64,000 nucleotides of DNA, taken from contig SUZR01000010.1 of assembly GCA_015059845.1 (NCBI GenBank), forward strand, positions 51,387 to 115,386. The letters are read 5' to 3'. Source of the DNA: Rikenellaceae bacterium. Its GTDB lineage: Bacteria > Bacteroidota > Bacteroidia > Bacteroidales > Rikenellaceae. This document shows, piece after piece, positions 18,927 to 25,516 of this stretch. Positions within the stretch are counted from its first letter, which is position 1. Each line of letters begins with the position of its first letter. The position numbers were made by a program, and so were the translations under genes. The notes beneath the pieces are model-generated. The model was given only the letters and a program-made list of their open reading frames with translations, did not search any database and had not been told where the DNA came from.

Positions 18927-20153
18927 ATGAAGAAGATTTTACTACTATTACTTGCCGTAATGGCACTCTTTGGTGCATCGGCACAAACACCCGAATGGCG
19001 TAAGCAACTCGATCGTCTTGACAAAGAGGCCGACCAACTCTACGAAGAGAAAAAGTGGAAGAAGCTGGTTGCAAATCAAGAGCAATACCGCAAGGTATTT
19101 ATGTCGCTACCCGACTCTGTGCGACAGGAACATTTTTGGGATACAGACCTTAGCGGCAACTATTACTACAATCTCGCTTGCTGGAAGGCACTTGCCGGCG
19201 ATAAGAAGGGTGCATTGAAAACATTTGAGTATTACACCGACCGTGTAATCGACAGTGAGGAGATTCGACTCACAAACATCAACCGCGACAGCGACCTCGA
19301 CGCTATTCGCCAGGAGCCTCGTTTCAAGGCGTGTATGGAGCGACTTGTAAAATGGGGCGACTACAAACAAAAGCTCAAGGATGCAAAGCAGTATCACAGC
19401 GGTCTTGTGCCTGATGGATTCAAGTTCCGCTATGCAGCTCCCAACGACCCCGACTTGGTAAAGATACGTGAGCATTTCAAGTTGGACAGCGTAGCAGGTG
19501 CTGGAGATGAAATCTCGAAGATTAAGAATCTGTTGCATTGGGTACACGAGATTGTACCGCACGATGGCAACTCTTACAACCCCGAGGTGAAGAACACCAT
19601 CGCAATGGTGGAGCTATGCAAAAAGGAGAACAGAGGAGTCAACTGCCGTATGATGGCGCAGATGCTCACCGAGGTATATCTCGCTATGGGCTTCAAGGCT
19701 CGTTTTGTGACTTGTCTGCCTAAAGATTATGTTAGCGACTGCCACGTGATTACAACGGTTTACAGCAACACGCTCAACAAATGGCTGTGGGTTGACCCCA
19801 CATTCGATGCCTACGTAATGGATGAGAATGGCACAATGCTATCTATTGCCGAGGTGCGTGAGCGACTGCGCGAGGATAAGCCTCTGCAACTTAATGACTA
19901 TGCAAATTGGAATCACAAGTCAAAGCAGACCAAGGAGTATTACATAGACCATTATATGGCCAAGAATCTCTACTATCTTGTTTGTATGGAGTGGGCACGA
20001 TTCAATCACGAAACCGCAATCGAGGGGCAGACATATCGCTACATTGCACTTATGCCATACGACGAGATAAACTCTAAATCGAGCGCGATAAATTGGAATT
20101 ACCTGCGTATTTGCGATGATAAGTTATTCTGGCAATCACCGTATGAGGAGTAA
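18927..20153 (+). CDS. Secreted transglutaminase-like (papain-fold) protein
   Basis: A 408-residue protein with a clear signal peptide (MKKILLLLLAVMALFGASAQ). The N-terminal third is helical and TPR-like (WRKQLDRLDKEADQLYEEKK...), and the C-terminal part is a transglutaminase-core domain with a complete triad: Cys240 (VNCRMM), His273 (DCHVITTV) and Asp290 (WVDPTFDAY). Bacterial members are usually proteases or amidases rather than cross-linking enzymes; the substrate is unknown. It has its own promoter and terminator, so it is a single-gene unit in the periplasm or at the surface. Confidence 0.82.
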   Translation: MKKILLLLLAVMALFGASAQTPEWRKQLDRLDKEADQLYEEKKWKKLVANQEQYRKVFMSLPDSVRQEHFWDTDLSGNYYYNLACWKALAGDKKGALKTFEYYTDRVIDSEEIRLTNINRDSDLDAIRQEPRFKACMERLVKWGDYKQKLKDAKQYHSGLVPDGFKFRYAAPNDPDLVKIREHFKLDSVAGAGDEISKIKNLLHWVHEIVPHDGNSYNPEVKNTIAMVELCKKENRGVNCRMMAQMLTEVYLAMGFKARFVTCLPKDYVSDCHVITTVYSNTLNKWLWVDPTFDAYVMDENGTMLSIAEVRERLREDKPLQLNDYANWNHKSKQTKEYYIDHYMAKNLYYLVCMEWARFNHETAIEGQTYRYIALMPYDEINSKSSAINWNYLRICDDKLFWQSPYEE

Positions 20154-20157
20154 TAAT

Positions 20158-20186
20158 AAAAGCCGTCTTTGTGACGGCTTTTTTAT
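20158..20186 (+). terminator. Rho-independent terminator
   Basis: 10-bp stem AAAAGCCGTC/GACGGCTTTT (20158-20167, 20173-20182) with 5-nt loop and T-run, directly after the transglutaminase-like gene. Confidence 0.88.
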
Positions 20187-20194
20187 TACTCCTT

Positions 20195-20300
20195 ATATAG
20201 TGCGTAGAAAAGAGTAAATTCAAGGCTTTCGCACTCCGAGAAACCGCAGCATACTGTGCGTATGTGAGGATTCGAGGAGAAGAGTAACGCAGAAATTACC
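20195..20300. other. Structured non-coding segment between convergent genes
   Basis: About 105 bp between the terminator and ispF with no ORF. It holds short dyads around GCATAC-TGTGC-GTATGT. The composition resembles short interspersed elements that I recall from the intergenic regions of gut bacteria, but only one copy is present here. Confidence 0.3.
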
Positions 20301-20302
20301 TT

Positions 20303-20785
20303 TTATACGTGCTTTATCAGCAACACTACGGCGTGCGTAGATACACCCTCTTCACGACCCTCAAAGCCGAGGCGCTCGGTTGTAGTAGCCTTAACCGACA
20401 CTCTATCAACCTCTATGCCCATAACCTCGGCCAGCACCGCACGCATTGTATCGATATGGGGGCGCAGTTTCGGGCGTTGCATAGCGATTGTACAATCTAT
20501 ATTTGAGATTGAGTAACCCCTCTCGGCCACCACATCACACACACGGCGCAGAAGAATCTTCGAGTCAATACCCTTATATGCCGCATCTGTATCGGGGAAG
20601 AGTTTTCCGATATCGCCCAATGCCAATGCGCCAAGCATCGCATCGCATATTGCGTGAATGGCGACATCGCCATCCGAATGGGCAACACAACCCTTTGTAT
20701 GCTCAATCTTCACGCCACCCAGCCACAGGGGCAACCCCTCGGCTAAAGCGTGTACGTCATATCCGTGTCCAATTCTAATATCCAT
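20303..20785 (-). CDS. ispF: 2-C-methyl-D-erythritol 2,4-cyclodiphosphate synthase
   Basis: Catalyses the cyclisation step of the MEP isoprenoid pathway in the cytoplasm as a trimer. The 160-residue length is normal. The N-terminus MDIRIGHGYDVHAL carries zinc ligands Asp10 and His12; HSDGDVAIHA supplies the third His; the C-terminal KATTTERLGFEGREEG is the family signature. It is the last gene of a minus-strand cluster, starting 4 bp after the peptidase-like gene. The later MEP enzyme IspG is also in this window (47.5-49.0 kb). Confidence 0.97.
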   Translation of the reverse strand: MDIRIGHGYDVHALAEGLPLWLGGVKIEHTKGCVAHSDGDVAIHAICDAMLGALALGDIGKLFPDTDAAYKGIDSKILLRRVCDVVAERGYSISNIDCTIAMQRPKLRPHIDTMRAVLAEVMGIEVDRVSVKATTTERLGFEGREEGVSTHAVVLLIKHV

Positions 20786-20789
20786 ATAG

Positions 20790-21233
20790 TCAAATTTTAA
20801 TTCTCCTCATTACACCCAGAATTATTCGACGAAGTTCTCGTGGTAAAATCAGCCACATACGCGACATTGTATGCCAGCGACGACTGCTACACTCCACACT
20901 TCTACCCGACGGGCGAATAATGGTTTTAACAAGAGCTATGATATCGCTACGAGTCACAATTTCTTTTCGTTTATAGTTTCCATCGCCCTCGAAAACAATC
21001 GTATCACCATCAATTCTTACCACACGATGCATAACATACGTACCATTATGGCGAAATAGCATTATCGCGCCACACTTAATATCGGCATCCGTATGACGAC
21101 ACATAATAACCTTATCGCGTCTATCGCGCAACAGAGGACGCATACTATTACCCTTGACCAATATCGTCACATCTCGACCTTCGGCCAAAAATTGCTCCAC
21201 CTCGACAAAGAATAGATTATTATTAACTATCAT
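20790..21233 (-). CDS. S24/S26-type signal-peptidase-like protein
   Basis: A 147-residue protein with the S26 catalytic core: Ser30 in KGNSMRPLL and, where bacterial leader peptidases have lysine, His69 in YVMHRVVRIDGD, followed by FEGDGN. This Ser-His arrangement is that of SipW/ER-type signal peptidases. No hydrophobic membrane segment is evident; the C-terminus is basic and amphipathic. The start at 21233 is set by an ATGA overlap with the kinase-like gene; an upstream in-frame start would overlap that gene by 58 nt. In other bacteria such small peptidases sit beside HPr-kinase-like proteins in peptide-modification loci. Its substrate is unknown. Confidence 0.75.
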   Translation of the reverse strand: MIVNNNLFFVEVEQFLAEGRDVTILVKGNSMRPLLRDRRDKVIMCRHTDADIKCGAIMLFRHNGTYVMHRVVRIDGDTIVFEGDGNYKRKEIVTRSDIIALVKTIIRPSGRSVECSSRRWHTMSRMWLILPRELRRIILGVMRRIKI

Positions 21234-22117
21234 ACACAAAATATCGTATCGTGCGACAACTGTGCCGCAGCTGCATTGGGCAAACACTCAAGATGGTAAA
21301 CAGGGACAGCACCTATAACCGCAGATAACACATTCATAACGGCATCCTCCAGCTTCTCATCGAAAGCAAAGGCTGGCGGCAACGATGGCAATAACGCGCC
21401 AACAGCGAGTAAGCTACGCAGGCGGCAGATTGAGTTATGTGGTGCTTGCGAGAGGCGTACTATGGCACGAATCGGATAGCTCTCATTCTTATAACACGGC
21501 GTCTTGCCACTCCACGGCGAGCCAAATGCTACAACTTGGCCATTCTGCACACCGACAAACGGGCTGTCGTCATTGAGCAGCGTTGCTCCCTCGATATTCT
21601 CTCGCCACAGACGAGTGTGGGTACTCTTACCCGTACCCGACTCTCCGAGGAACATCACAGCCTCATTATGGCATACGATAACCGACGAGTGAACAGCCGC
21701 CACAGAGTGTTGCACGGCCACAATATTGAGCATAAACCATACGCCAAAACGCACAAACGAAGGATTCATATTAGCACCTCCGGCGTTAGTACGCACGCAT
21801 CCCGAATCATCGCGCTTCGAGGTAAATATATGCTGTTGTTCGGCATTTGTGATAGTTAAAATATAATGCTCCTCGCTTCGCAGGAAAACACACTCGGCCT
21901 CACTCTCCGAAAACTCAAAACGAGTAAGTTCTTTGCACTCCACGCCATCTATCGAGAGTTCACAACCACTCTCGACCACCATATCACACTCGACGCAAGC
22001 ATCCCCCTCAACCGTAAAAGGCTTAAAGCCCGGCAAATGCGTCGCAAAGAGTTCCGATGCGGGTCCTACGACACGAAATCGAAGATTTGCTACAATATAA
22101 TCACTCATTGACATCAT
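21230..22117 (-). CDS. HPr-kinase/phosphorylase-like ATPase
   Basis: A 295-residue protein whose C-terminal half has the HprK/PEPCK-type P-loop GESGTGKST (158-166), preceded by VHSSVIVCHNEAVMFL and followed by LNDDSPFVGVQNGQVVAFGSPWSGK, as in the HPr kinase-like family annotated as serine kinases. The N-terminal half is beta-rich and family-specific. No HPr or PTS gene is nearby, so classical HPr kinase activity is unlikely; known relatives phosphorylate peptides such as lasso-peptide tails. The start may be Met1 or Met4. The stop overlaps the peptidase start (ATGA), so the two products are made together. Confidence 0.78.
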   Translation of the reverse strand: MMSMSDYIVANLRFRVVGPASELFATHLPGFKPFTVEGDACVECDMVVESGCELSIDGVECKELTRFEFSESEAECVFLRSEEHYILTITNAEQQHIFTSKRDDSGCVRTNAGGANMNPSFVRFGVWFMLNIVAVQHSVAAVHSSVIVCHNEAVMFLGESGTGKSTHTRLWRENIEGATLLNDDSPFVGVQNGQVVAFGSPWSGKTPCYKNESYPIRAIVRLSQAPHNSICRLRSLLAVGALLPSLPPAFAFDEKLEDAVMNVLSAVIGAVPVYHLECLPNAAAAQLSHDTIFCV

Positions 22118-22159
22118 AATTTTGGCCTTTATCGCCCGGCAAGGCCGTTGTTATCAATG

Positions 22160-22167
22160 CAAATATA
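22160..22167 (-). promoter_or_regulatory. Promoter -7 box for the kinase-like/peptidase/ispF cluster
   Basis: TATATTTG on the minus strand, 42 bp before the kinase-like start. A -33 element is not clear. Divergent from the nusB promoter. Confidence 0.5.
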
Positions 22168-22197
22168 AAGAATTATTTTCATCTTAGGCCGAAAGAT

Positions 22198-22228
22198 TTT
22201 GAGATAGGCAAACATTTTCCTATTTTTG
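22198..22228 (+). promoter_or_regulatory. Promoter for nusB
   Basis: TTTG at 22198-22201, 19-bp spacer, TATTTTTG at 22221-22228: an exact fit to the Bacteroidota consensus. The ATG lies 24 bp downstream. Confidence 0.72.
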
Positions 22229-22252
22229 CAGTCGAATTTAAGTTCATTTTAT

Positions 22253-23191
22253 ATGATTAGCAGAAGAATGCTCAGAATTAAGGTCCTTAAGGCCTTATAC
22301 GCCCATATGAAGTCGGACGCCGACTCATTAATGGCATCGGAAAAGATGCTCGTAACGTCTATTGACAAGACCTACGACCTCTATTTCCTTATGTTGTCAC
22401 TCATTGTTGAGATGGCCCACTACGCTGAACAGCGTCAGGAGATGGCCAAGAAGAAGCAACTCCCCACCTACGAAGATCTTAACCCCAATCGCAAGTTTGT
22501 TGATAATGCCGTAGTTCGTCTGATCGCCCAGAGTGATTCGGTGAACGACTATTTGGCTGCGCGCAAGCTCTCGTGGGCACAATATCCCGAGCTTATCAAG
22601 ACCCTCTTTGCACAACTTGAGCAGAGCGACTACTACAAAAAGTATATGACCTCACAGGAGCATTCGTTCCGCGAGGACTTGGCTCTTGTTACGGAGTTCT
22701 ACACCCGCGAGCTGGAGGAGTCAGAGGTTCTGGAGAATGCCATCGACGAGATGTCTATCCTCTGGAATGACGATTTGGGCTTTGCTCTAATTATGGTTAC
22801 ACGCACACTCTCGAATATGCGTCCTTCGCACGTTGAGATGAAGGTATTACCCAAGTTCAAGAGCATTGAGGATTTGGACTTCGCCCGCGAGTTGTTTGCA
22901 AAGACAGCCGTTAACTTCGACACCTACCAGGAGGAGATTGAGAAGTACACCCGTAACTGGGATGTGGAGCGTATCGCCTTTATGGATAATCTTATTATGG
23001 CGGCAGCGATGGCCGAGCTGATTACCTTCCCTTCTATTCCCGTTAAGGTTACGCTGGACGAGTATATTGAGATTGCAAAGTTTTACTCTACTCAGGGCAG
23101 CAGCACCTTTATCAACGGTATTCTCGACAAGATTGTGGCTTCACTCAACGAGCAGGGTAAGATTAACAAGAGCGGCCGTGGCCTGATATAA
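22253..23191 (+). CDS. nusB: Transcription antitermination factor NusB, long form
   Basis: A 312-residue protein, about twice the E. coli length; Bacteroidota NusB commonly has this extended N-terminal half. It begins MISRRMLRIKVLKALYAH, and the C-terminal NusB fold is recognisable in VERIAFMDNLIMAAAMAELITF and VKVTLDEYIEIAKFYSTQGSSTFINGILDKI. With NusE it supports antitermination on rRNA operons. A TTG at 22226 opens the frame earlier but is part of the -7 box, so ATG 22253 is used. The stop overlaps the next gene by 1 nt. Confidence 0.9.
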   Translation: MISRRMLRIKVLKALYAHMKSDADSLMASEKMLVTSIDKTYDLYFLMLSLIVEMAHYAEQRQEMAKKKQLPTYEDLNPNRKFVDNAVVRLIAQSDSVNDYLAARKLSWAQYPELIKTLFAQLEQSDYYKKYMTSQEHSFREDLALVTEFYTRELEESEVLENAIDEMSILWNDDLGFALIMVTRTLSNMRPSHVEMKVLPKFKSIEDLDFARELFAKTAVNFDTYQEEIEKYTRNWDVERIAFMDNLIMAAAMAELITFPSIPVKVTLDEYIEIAKFYSTQGSSTFINGILDKIVASLNEQGKINKSGRGLI

Positions 23192-23628
23192 TGAAACGTT
23201 TAGCGGGATATATTGCAACCACCATTCTGTTCTGCTCGGCGTGTGGAGGCGGAAACGCTGCAAAGACCAGCGCAACAACAACGGCGGCGATAAACTTTCA
23301 GGAGATAACCATAAAGCCTGAGGCTATCGAAAATGGCATTGCCGACACGCTCAAGTTTGGCGAGATGCGCTCGGGAGAGATTATCGCCAAGACGTTGCGA
23401 GTACGAAACGGTTGCAATAACCCTATCGTTTTGCTTCGCCACACCACCACCTGCGGATGTATAAAAATCACATACGACCGTAAGCCGATAGCACCCAACA
23501 GCAGCGCCGACATATGTTTCGAGTTCGACACCCGCACGCTGCACGGCTGGCAAATGAAACTTATGGAGTTTTATTTCGCCGAAAAGGGCAAACCGCTAAA
23601 GGTTTATGCCGAGGCCGAGGTGGAATAG
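23191..23628 (+). CDS. DUF1573 lipoprotein
   Basis: A 145-residue probable lipoprotein (lipobox FCSAC, Cys18) with a DUF1573 Ig-like domain: FGEMRSGEIIAKTLRVRN, TTTCGCIKITYDRKPIAPN and the closing strand LMEFYF. The family is abundant in Bacteroidota and adopts an ASH/MSP-like beta-sandwich; function unknown. Gene order nusB-DUF1573-yajC is, from memory, common in Bacteroidales. Translationally coupled to nusB through TAATG. Confidence 0.85.
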   Translation: MKRLAGYIATTILFCSACGGGNAAKTSATTTAAINFQEITIKPEAIENGIADTLKFGEMRSGEIIAKTLRVRNGCNNPIVLLRHTTTCGCIKITYDRKPIAPNSSADICFEFDTRTLHGWQMKLMEFYFAEKGKPLKVYAEAEVE

Positions 23629-23630
23629 AG

Positions 23631-23660
23631 TTGGTGATTGAGGAATAATATGTATCTTTG
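23631..23660 (+). promoter_or_regulatory. Promoter for yajC
   Basis: TTG at 23631-23633, 19 bp, TATCTTTG at 23653-23660. It leaves an unusually long leader of about 75 nt before the ATG, the first half GC-rich. Confidence 0.65.
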
Positions 23661-23742
23661 CCGCGCCGAGCCGCTCCAGACAAAGGTGCTATCGCAGGCG
23701 GTAAAAACAGAGAGAAAACAAAACTAAAAAAAGAATAAAACT

Positions 23743-24063
23743 ATGATTAATTTGCTTCAAGCAGATGCTGCAGCGGCAGCACAGCAGCCCGGTATGGGTG
23801 GTTTTTGGGTAATGATGTTGTTGATGATCGTCGTTATGTATTTCTTTATGTGGCGTCCCGAGTCAAAGCGTCGTAAGGAGATGGCTAAGTTCCGCGAGGG
23901 CCTCAAGAAGGGTGATAAGATTATCACTGCCGGCGGTATCTATGGCGTTGTTAAGGAGGTTAAGCCCAACGAGCCTACTATCTTGATGGAGGTTGACGGC
24001 AACGTTACACTCCGCGTTGACAAGAATATGATTGTTGCTGACAACTCACAGTTGCAGAAGTAA
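23743..24063 (+). CDS. yajC: Preprotein translocase subunit YajC
   Basis: A 106-residue inner-membrane protein associated with SecDF. It has one membrane segment (about 17-37, GFWVMMLLMIVVMYFFMWRPE), the family motif RPESKRRKEM just after it, and a small cytoplasmic domain (KKGDKIITAGGIYGVVKEV). Length and layout are typical. secDF is not in this window. It has its own promoter and ends at a strong terminator. Confidence 0.95.
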   Translation: MINLLQADAAAAAQQPGMGGFWVMMLLMIVVMYFFMWRPESKRRKEMAKFREGLKKGDKIITAGGIYGVVKEVKPNEPTILMEVDGNVTLRVDKNMIVADNSQLQK

Positions 24064-24076
24064 TTTTTCTTTCAAT

Positions 24077-24122
24077 AAAATAAACACACCCGACTTGGTT
24101 TCAAGTCGGGTGTGTTTATTTT
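24077..24122. terminator. Bidirectional terminator between yajC and the convergent lipoprotein gene
   Basis: A 21-bp perfect stem (24077-24097 with 24102-24122) with a 4-nt loop GTTT; A- and T-rich ends on both sides allow termination on either strand. It overlaps the last bases of the minus-strand lipoprotein gene. Confidence 0.9.
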
Positions 24123-24618
24123 ATTTCACAAGATTAATCTTCGACGAATCCACCTCTTCTCCATTATGATAATAACGGTCTCTTATTTTAAGTCTTTTAC
24201 TTGATTGTCCCTTTACTCTTCTCGAATAGGCAAAAGTGTCGGTTGTACCATCACTCCATTCAATAATCATCTCTGTCATTTCGCTATTCTTATGGCCATC
24301 AAACTCTCCTATATGCAAAACATAACCTGATGAATCTTTTCCGAGTTTTATTCCATAAAAATCGGGCATAAGATAACGCGTACTCATCTCTTGCGATAAA
24401 TCCTGCAAGTAATAATATTCACCTTCAAAAAACAAGCGCGTACTCTCGCAAGCAAGAGTTCCTTCTGCCGATGGGTTCAGTAAATCCGCTCCACTTACAT
24501 CTCTTACACTGACTTCTATTTCAACAGGTGCTATATCCCAAATAATATCACTTTCGCACGATGAAAATAAAAATCCAATAACAAGCAAAAATAGGTTTAC
24601 AAAAATATTCTGTTTCAT
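24121..24618 (-). CDS. Hypothetical lipoprotein
   Basis: A 165-residue protein of unrecognised family, with a lipoprotein signal (hydrophobic LFLLVIGFLFSSC, Cys21), then a beta-rich domain with several aromatic clusters (EGEYYYLQDL, DFYGIKLG, IIEWSDGTTDTF) and a basic end. It is probably anchored to the outer or inner membrane. The gene is more AT-rich than yajC and forms a single-gene unit, with a -7 box at 24675-24682 and a shared terminator. Confidence 0.7.
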   Translation of the reverse strand: MKQNIFVNLFLLVIGFLFSSCESDIIWDIAPVEIEVSVRDVSGADLLNPSAEGTLACESTRLFFEGEYYYLQDLSQEMSTRYLMPDFYGIKLGKDSSGYVLHIGEFDGHKNSEMTEMIIEWSDGTTDTFAYSRRVKGQSSKRLKIRDRYYHNGEEVDSSKINLVK

Positions 24619-24674
24619 AGTAATAGAATTTATGGTTTCTACTTATTAAACGGAGGATATCTAAAACCTTGCAT

Positions 24675-24682
24675 CAAAATTA
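24675..24682 (-). promoter_or_regulatory. Promoter -7 box for the lipoprotein gene
   Basis: TAATTTTG on the minus strand, 57 bp before the start. No convincing -33 element. Confidence 0.42.
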
Positions 24683-24689
24683 CACTTTT

Positions 24690-25166
24690 TTATATCTCAT
24701 CCTCAGTAAGAAAATCCTGAAAGCCATTCTCCTCACGGGCACGCTGCTTGGGCGTGAGGAAATAGATGCAGTGGCCCTCAGTGCAGAGTTCACCTTGCGA
24801 GTCAAACAACTCCACATTGATATCAATCACCTGACGGCGCTGGCGCACCACGCGGGCACGCAACGTGATGTGCTCCTGATTAATCACCACCTGCTTCTTA
24901 TAGCGCATATCAAGATGCGAGGTCACGCCACTCGTCTGAAACTTACGGAATATAACCCAGCTCGCAATCTCATCCACCAACGTAGCCTGCACACCGCCGT
25001 GCAACGTATTACGCCAACTCTCAAACTGCACGCGCGGATGCCAATGGCAGACGATATCGTCACCATCCTCGAAAAACTCCATCTTCAGGCCCGCCTCATT
25101 GTTGGGGTCGCAGCCGTAGCAGTGGTAGGTATGCTCCCCCACCCACGGATTTATAATCTTCTTCAT
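24690..25166 (-). CDS. PaaI-type hotdog thioesterase
   Basis: A 158-residue member of the PaaI/4HBT thioesterase family, which hydrolyses acyl-CoA thioesters in the cytoplasm. Visible are CYGCDPNNEAGLKMEF near the start and the hotdog helix RNTLHGGVQATLVDEIASWV, with the usual catalytic-region HGG followed by an acidic residue. Met at 25166 is chosen because it follows the TSCPD stop by 5 bp; a longer frame would overlap that gene. Specific substrate unknown. Confidence 0.85.
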   Translation of the reverse strand: MKKIINPWVGEHTYHCYGCDPNNEAGLKMEFFEDGDDIVCHWHPRVQFESWRNTLHGGVQATLVDEIASWVIFRKFQTSGVTSHLDMRYKKQVVINQEHITLRARVVRQRRQVIDINVELFDSQGELCTEGHCIYFLTPKQRAREENGFQDFLTEDEI

Positions 25167-25171
25167 AGCCT

Positions 25172-25423
25172 CTATTTTGTCATTAGGCGCAATGCGCGAG
25201 CCAGCTGGTCGGGGCACGATGTACCCTTACCGCCACAATTTATACCCTCCAGTCGAGCGATAACATCCTCAACCTTCATACCACGCACGAGCATCGAGAT
25301 ACCCTGCGTATTACCCTGGCAGCCGCCCATAAACTGAACACTCTTCACCACATCGCCCTCCAGCTCGATGGCAATGGCCTGCGAACAAACCCCTTTTGTG
25401 GGGTAAACTATCTGCTTATTCAT
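25172..25423 (-). CDS. TSCPD domain protein (TIGR03905 type)
   Basis: An 83-residue cytoplasmic protein matching the small TSCPD family named after its terminal motif (here TSCPDQLARAL). Four Cys residues are spread through MNKQIVYPTKGVCS, GGCQGN, INCGGKG and TSCPD, suggesting metal or cofactor binding. The same domain ends class II ribonucleotide reductases. Function of the stand-alone form is unknown. It precedes the thioesterase gene by 5 bp and shares its transcript. Confidence 0.85.
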   Translation of the reverse strand: MNKQIVYPTKGVCSQAIAIELEGDVVKSVQFMGGCQGNTQGISMLVRGMKVEDVIARLEGINCGGKGTSCPDQLARALRLMTK

Positions 25424-25469
25424 AATCTATATTTTATTGCTGTAAAGATAGAAAAAATACTATACAAAT

Positions 25470-25497
25470 AAAAAAGTGCCAAGCAAAACCCGACACT
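25470..25497 (-). terminator. Probable terminator after the TIR-WG gene
   Basis: On the minus strand AGTGTC pairs with GGCACT (one G-U) around a G/T-rich loop, and TTTTTTATTTG follows. The stem is short. Confidence 0.5.
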
Positions 25498-25516
25498 CCG
25501 ATATTTTTTATTGATT

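Noticed and set aside
22118..22252. A small precursor-peptide gene next to the kinase-like/peptidase-like pair
   Set aside because: No ORF with a leader-like sequence was found between the divergent promoters or in the 4-bp gaps downstream; any substrate must lie elsewhere.
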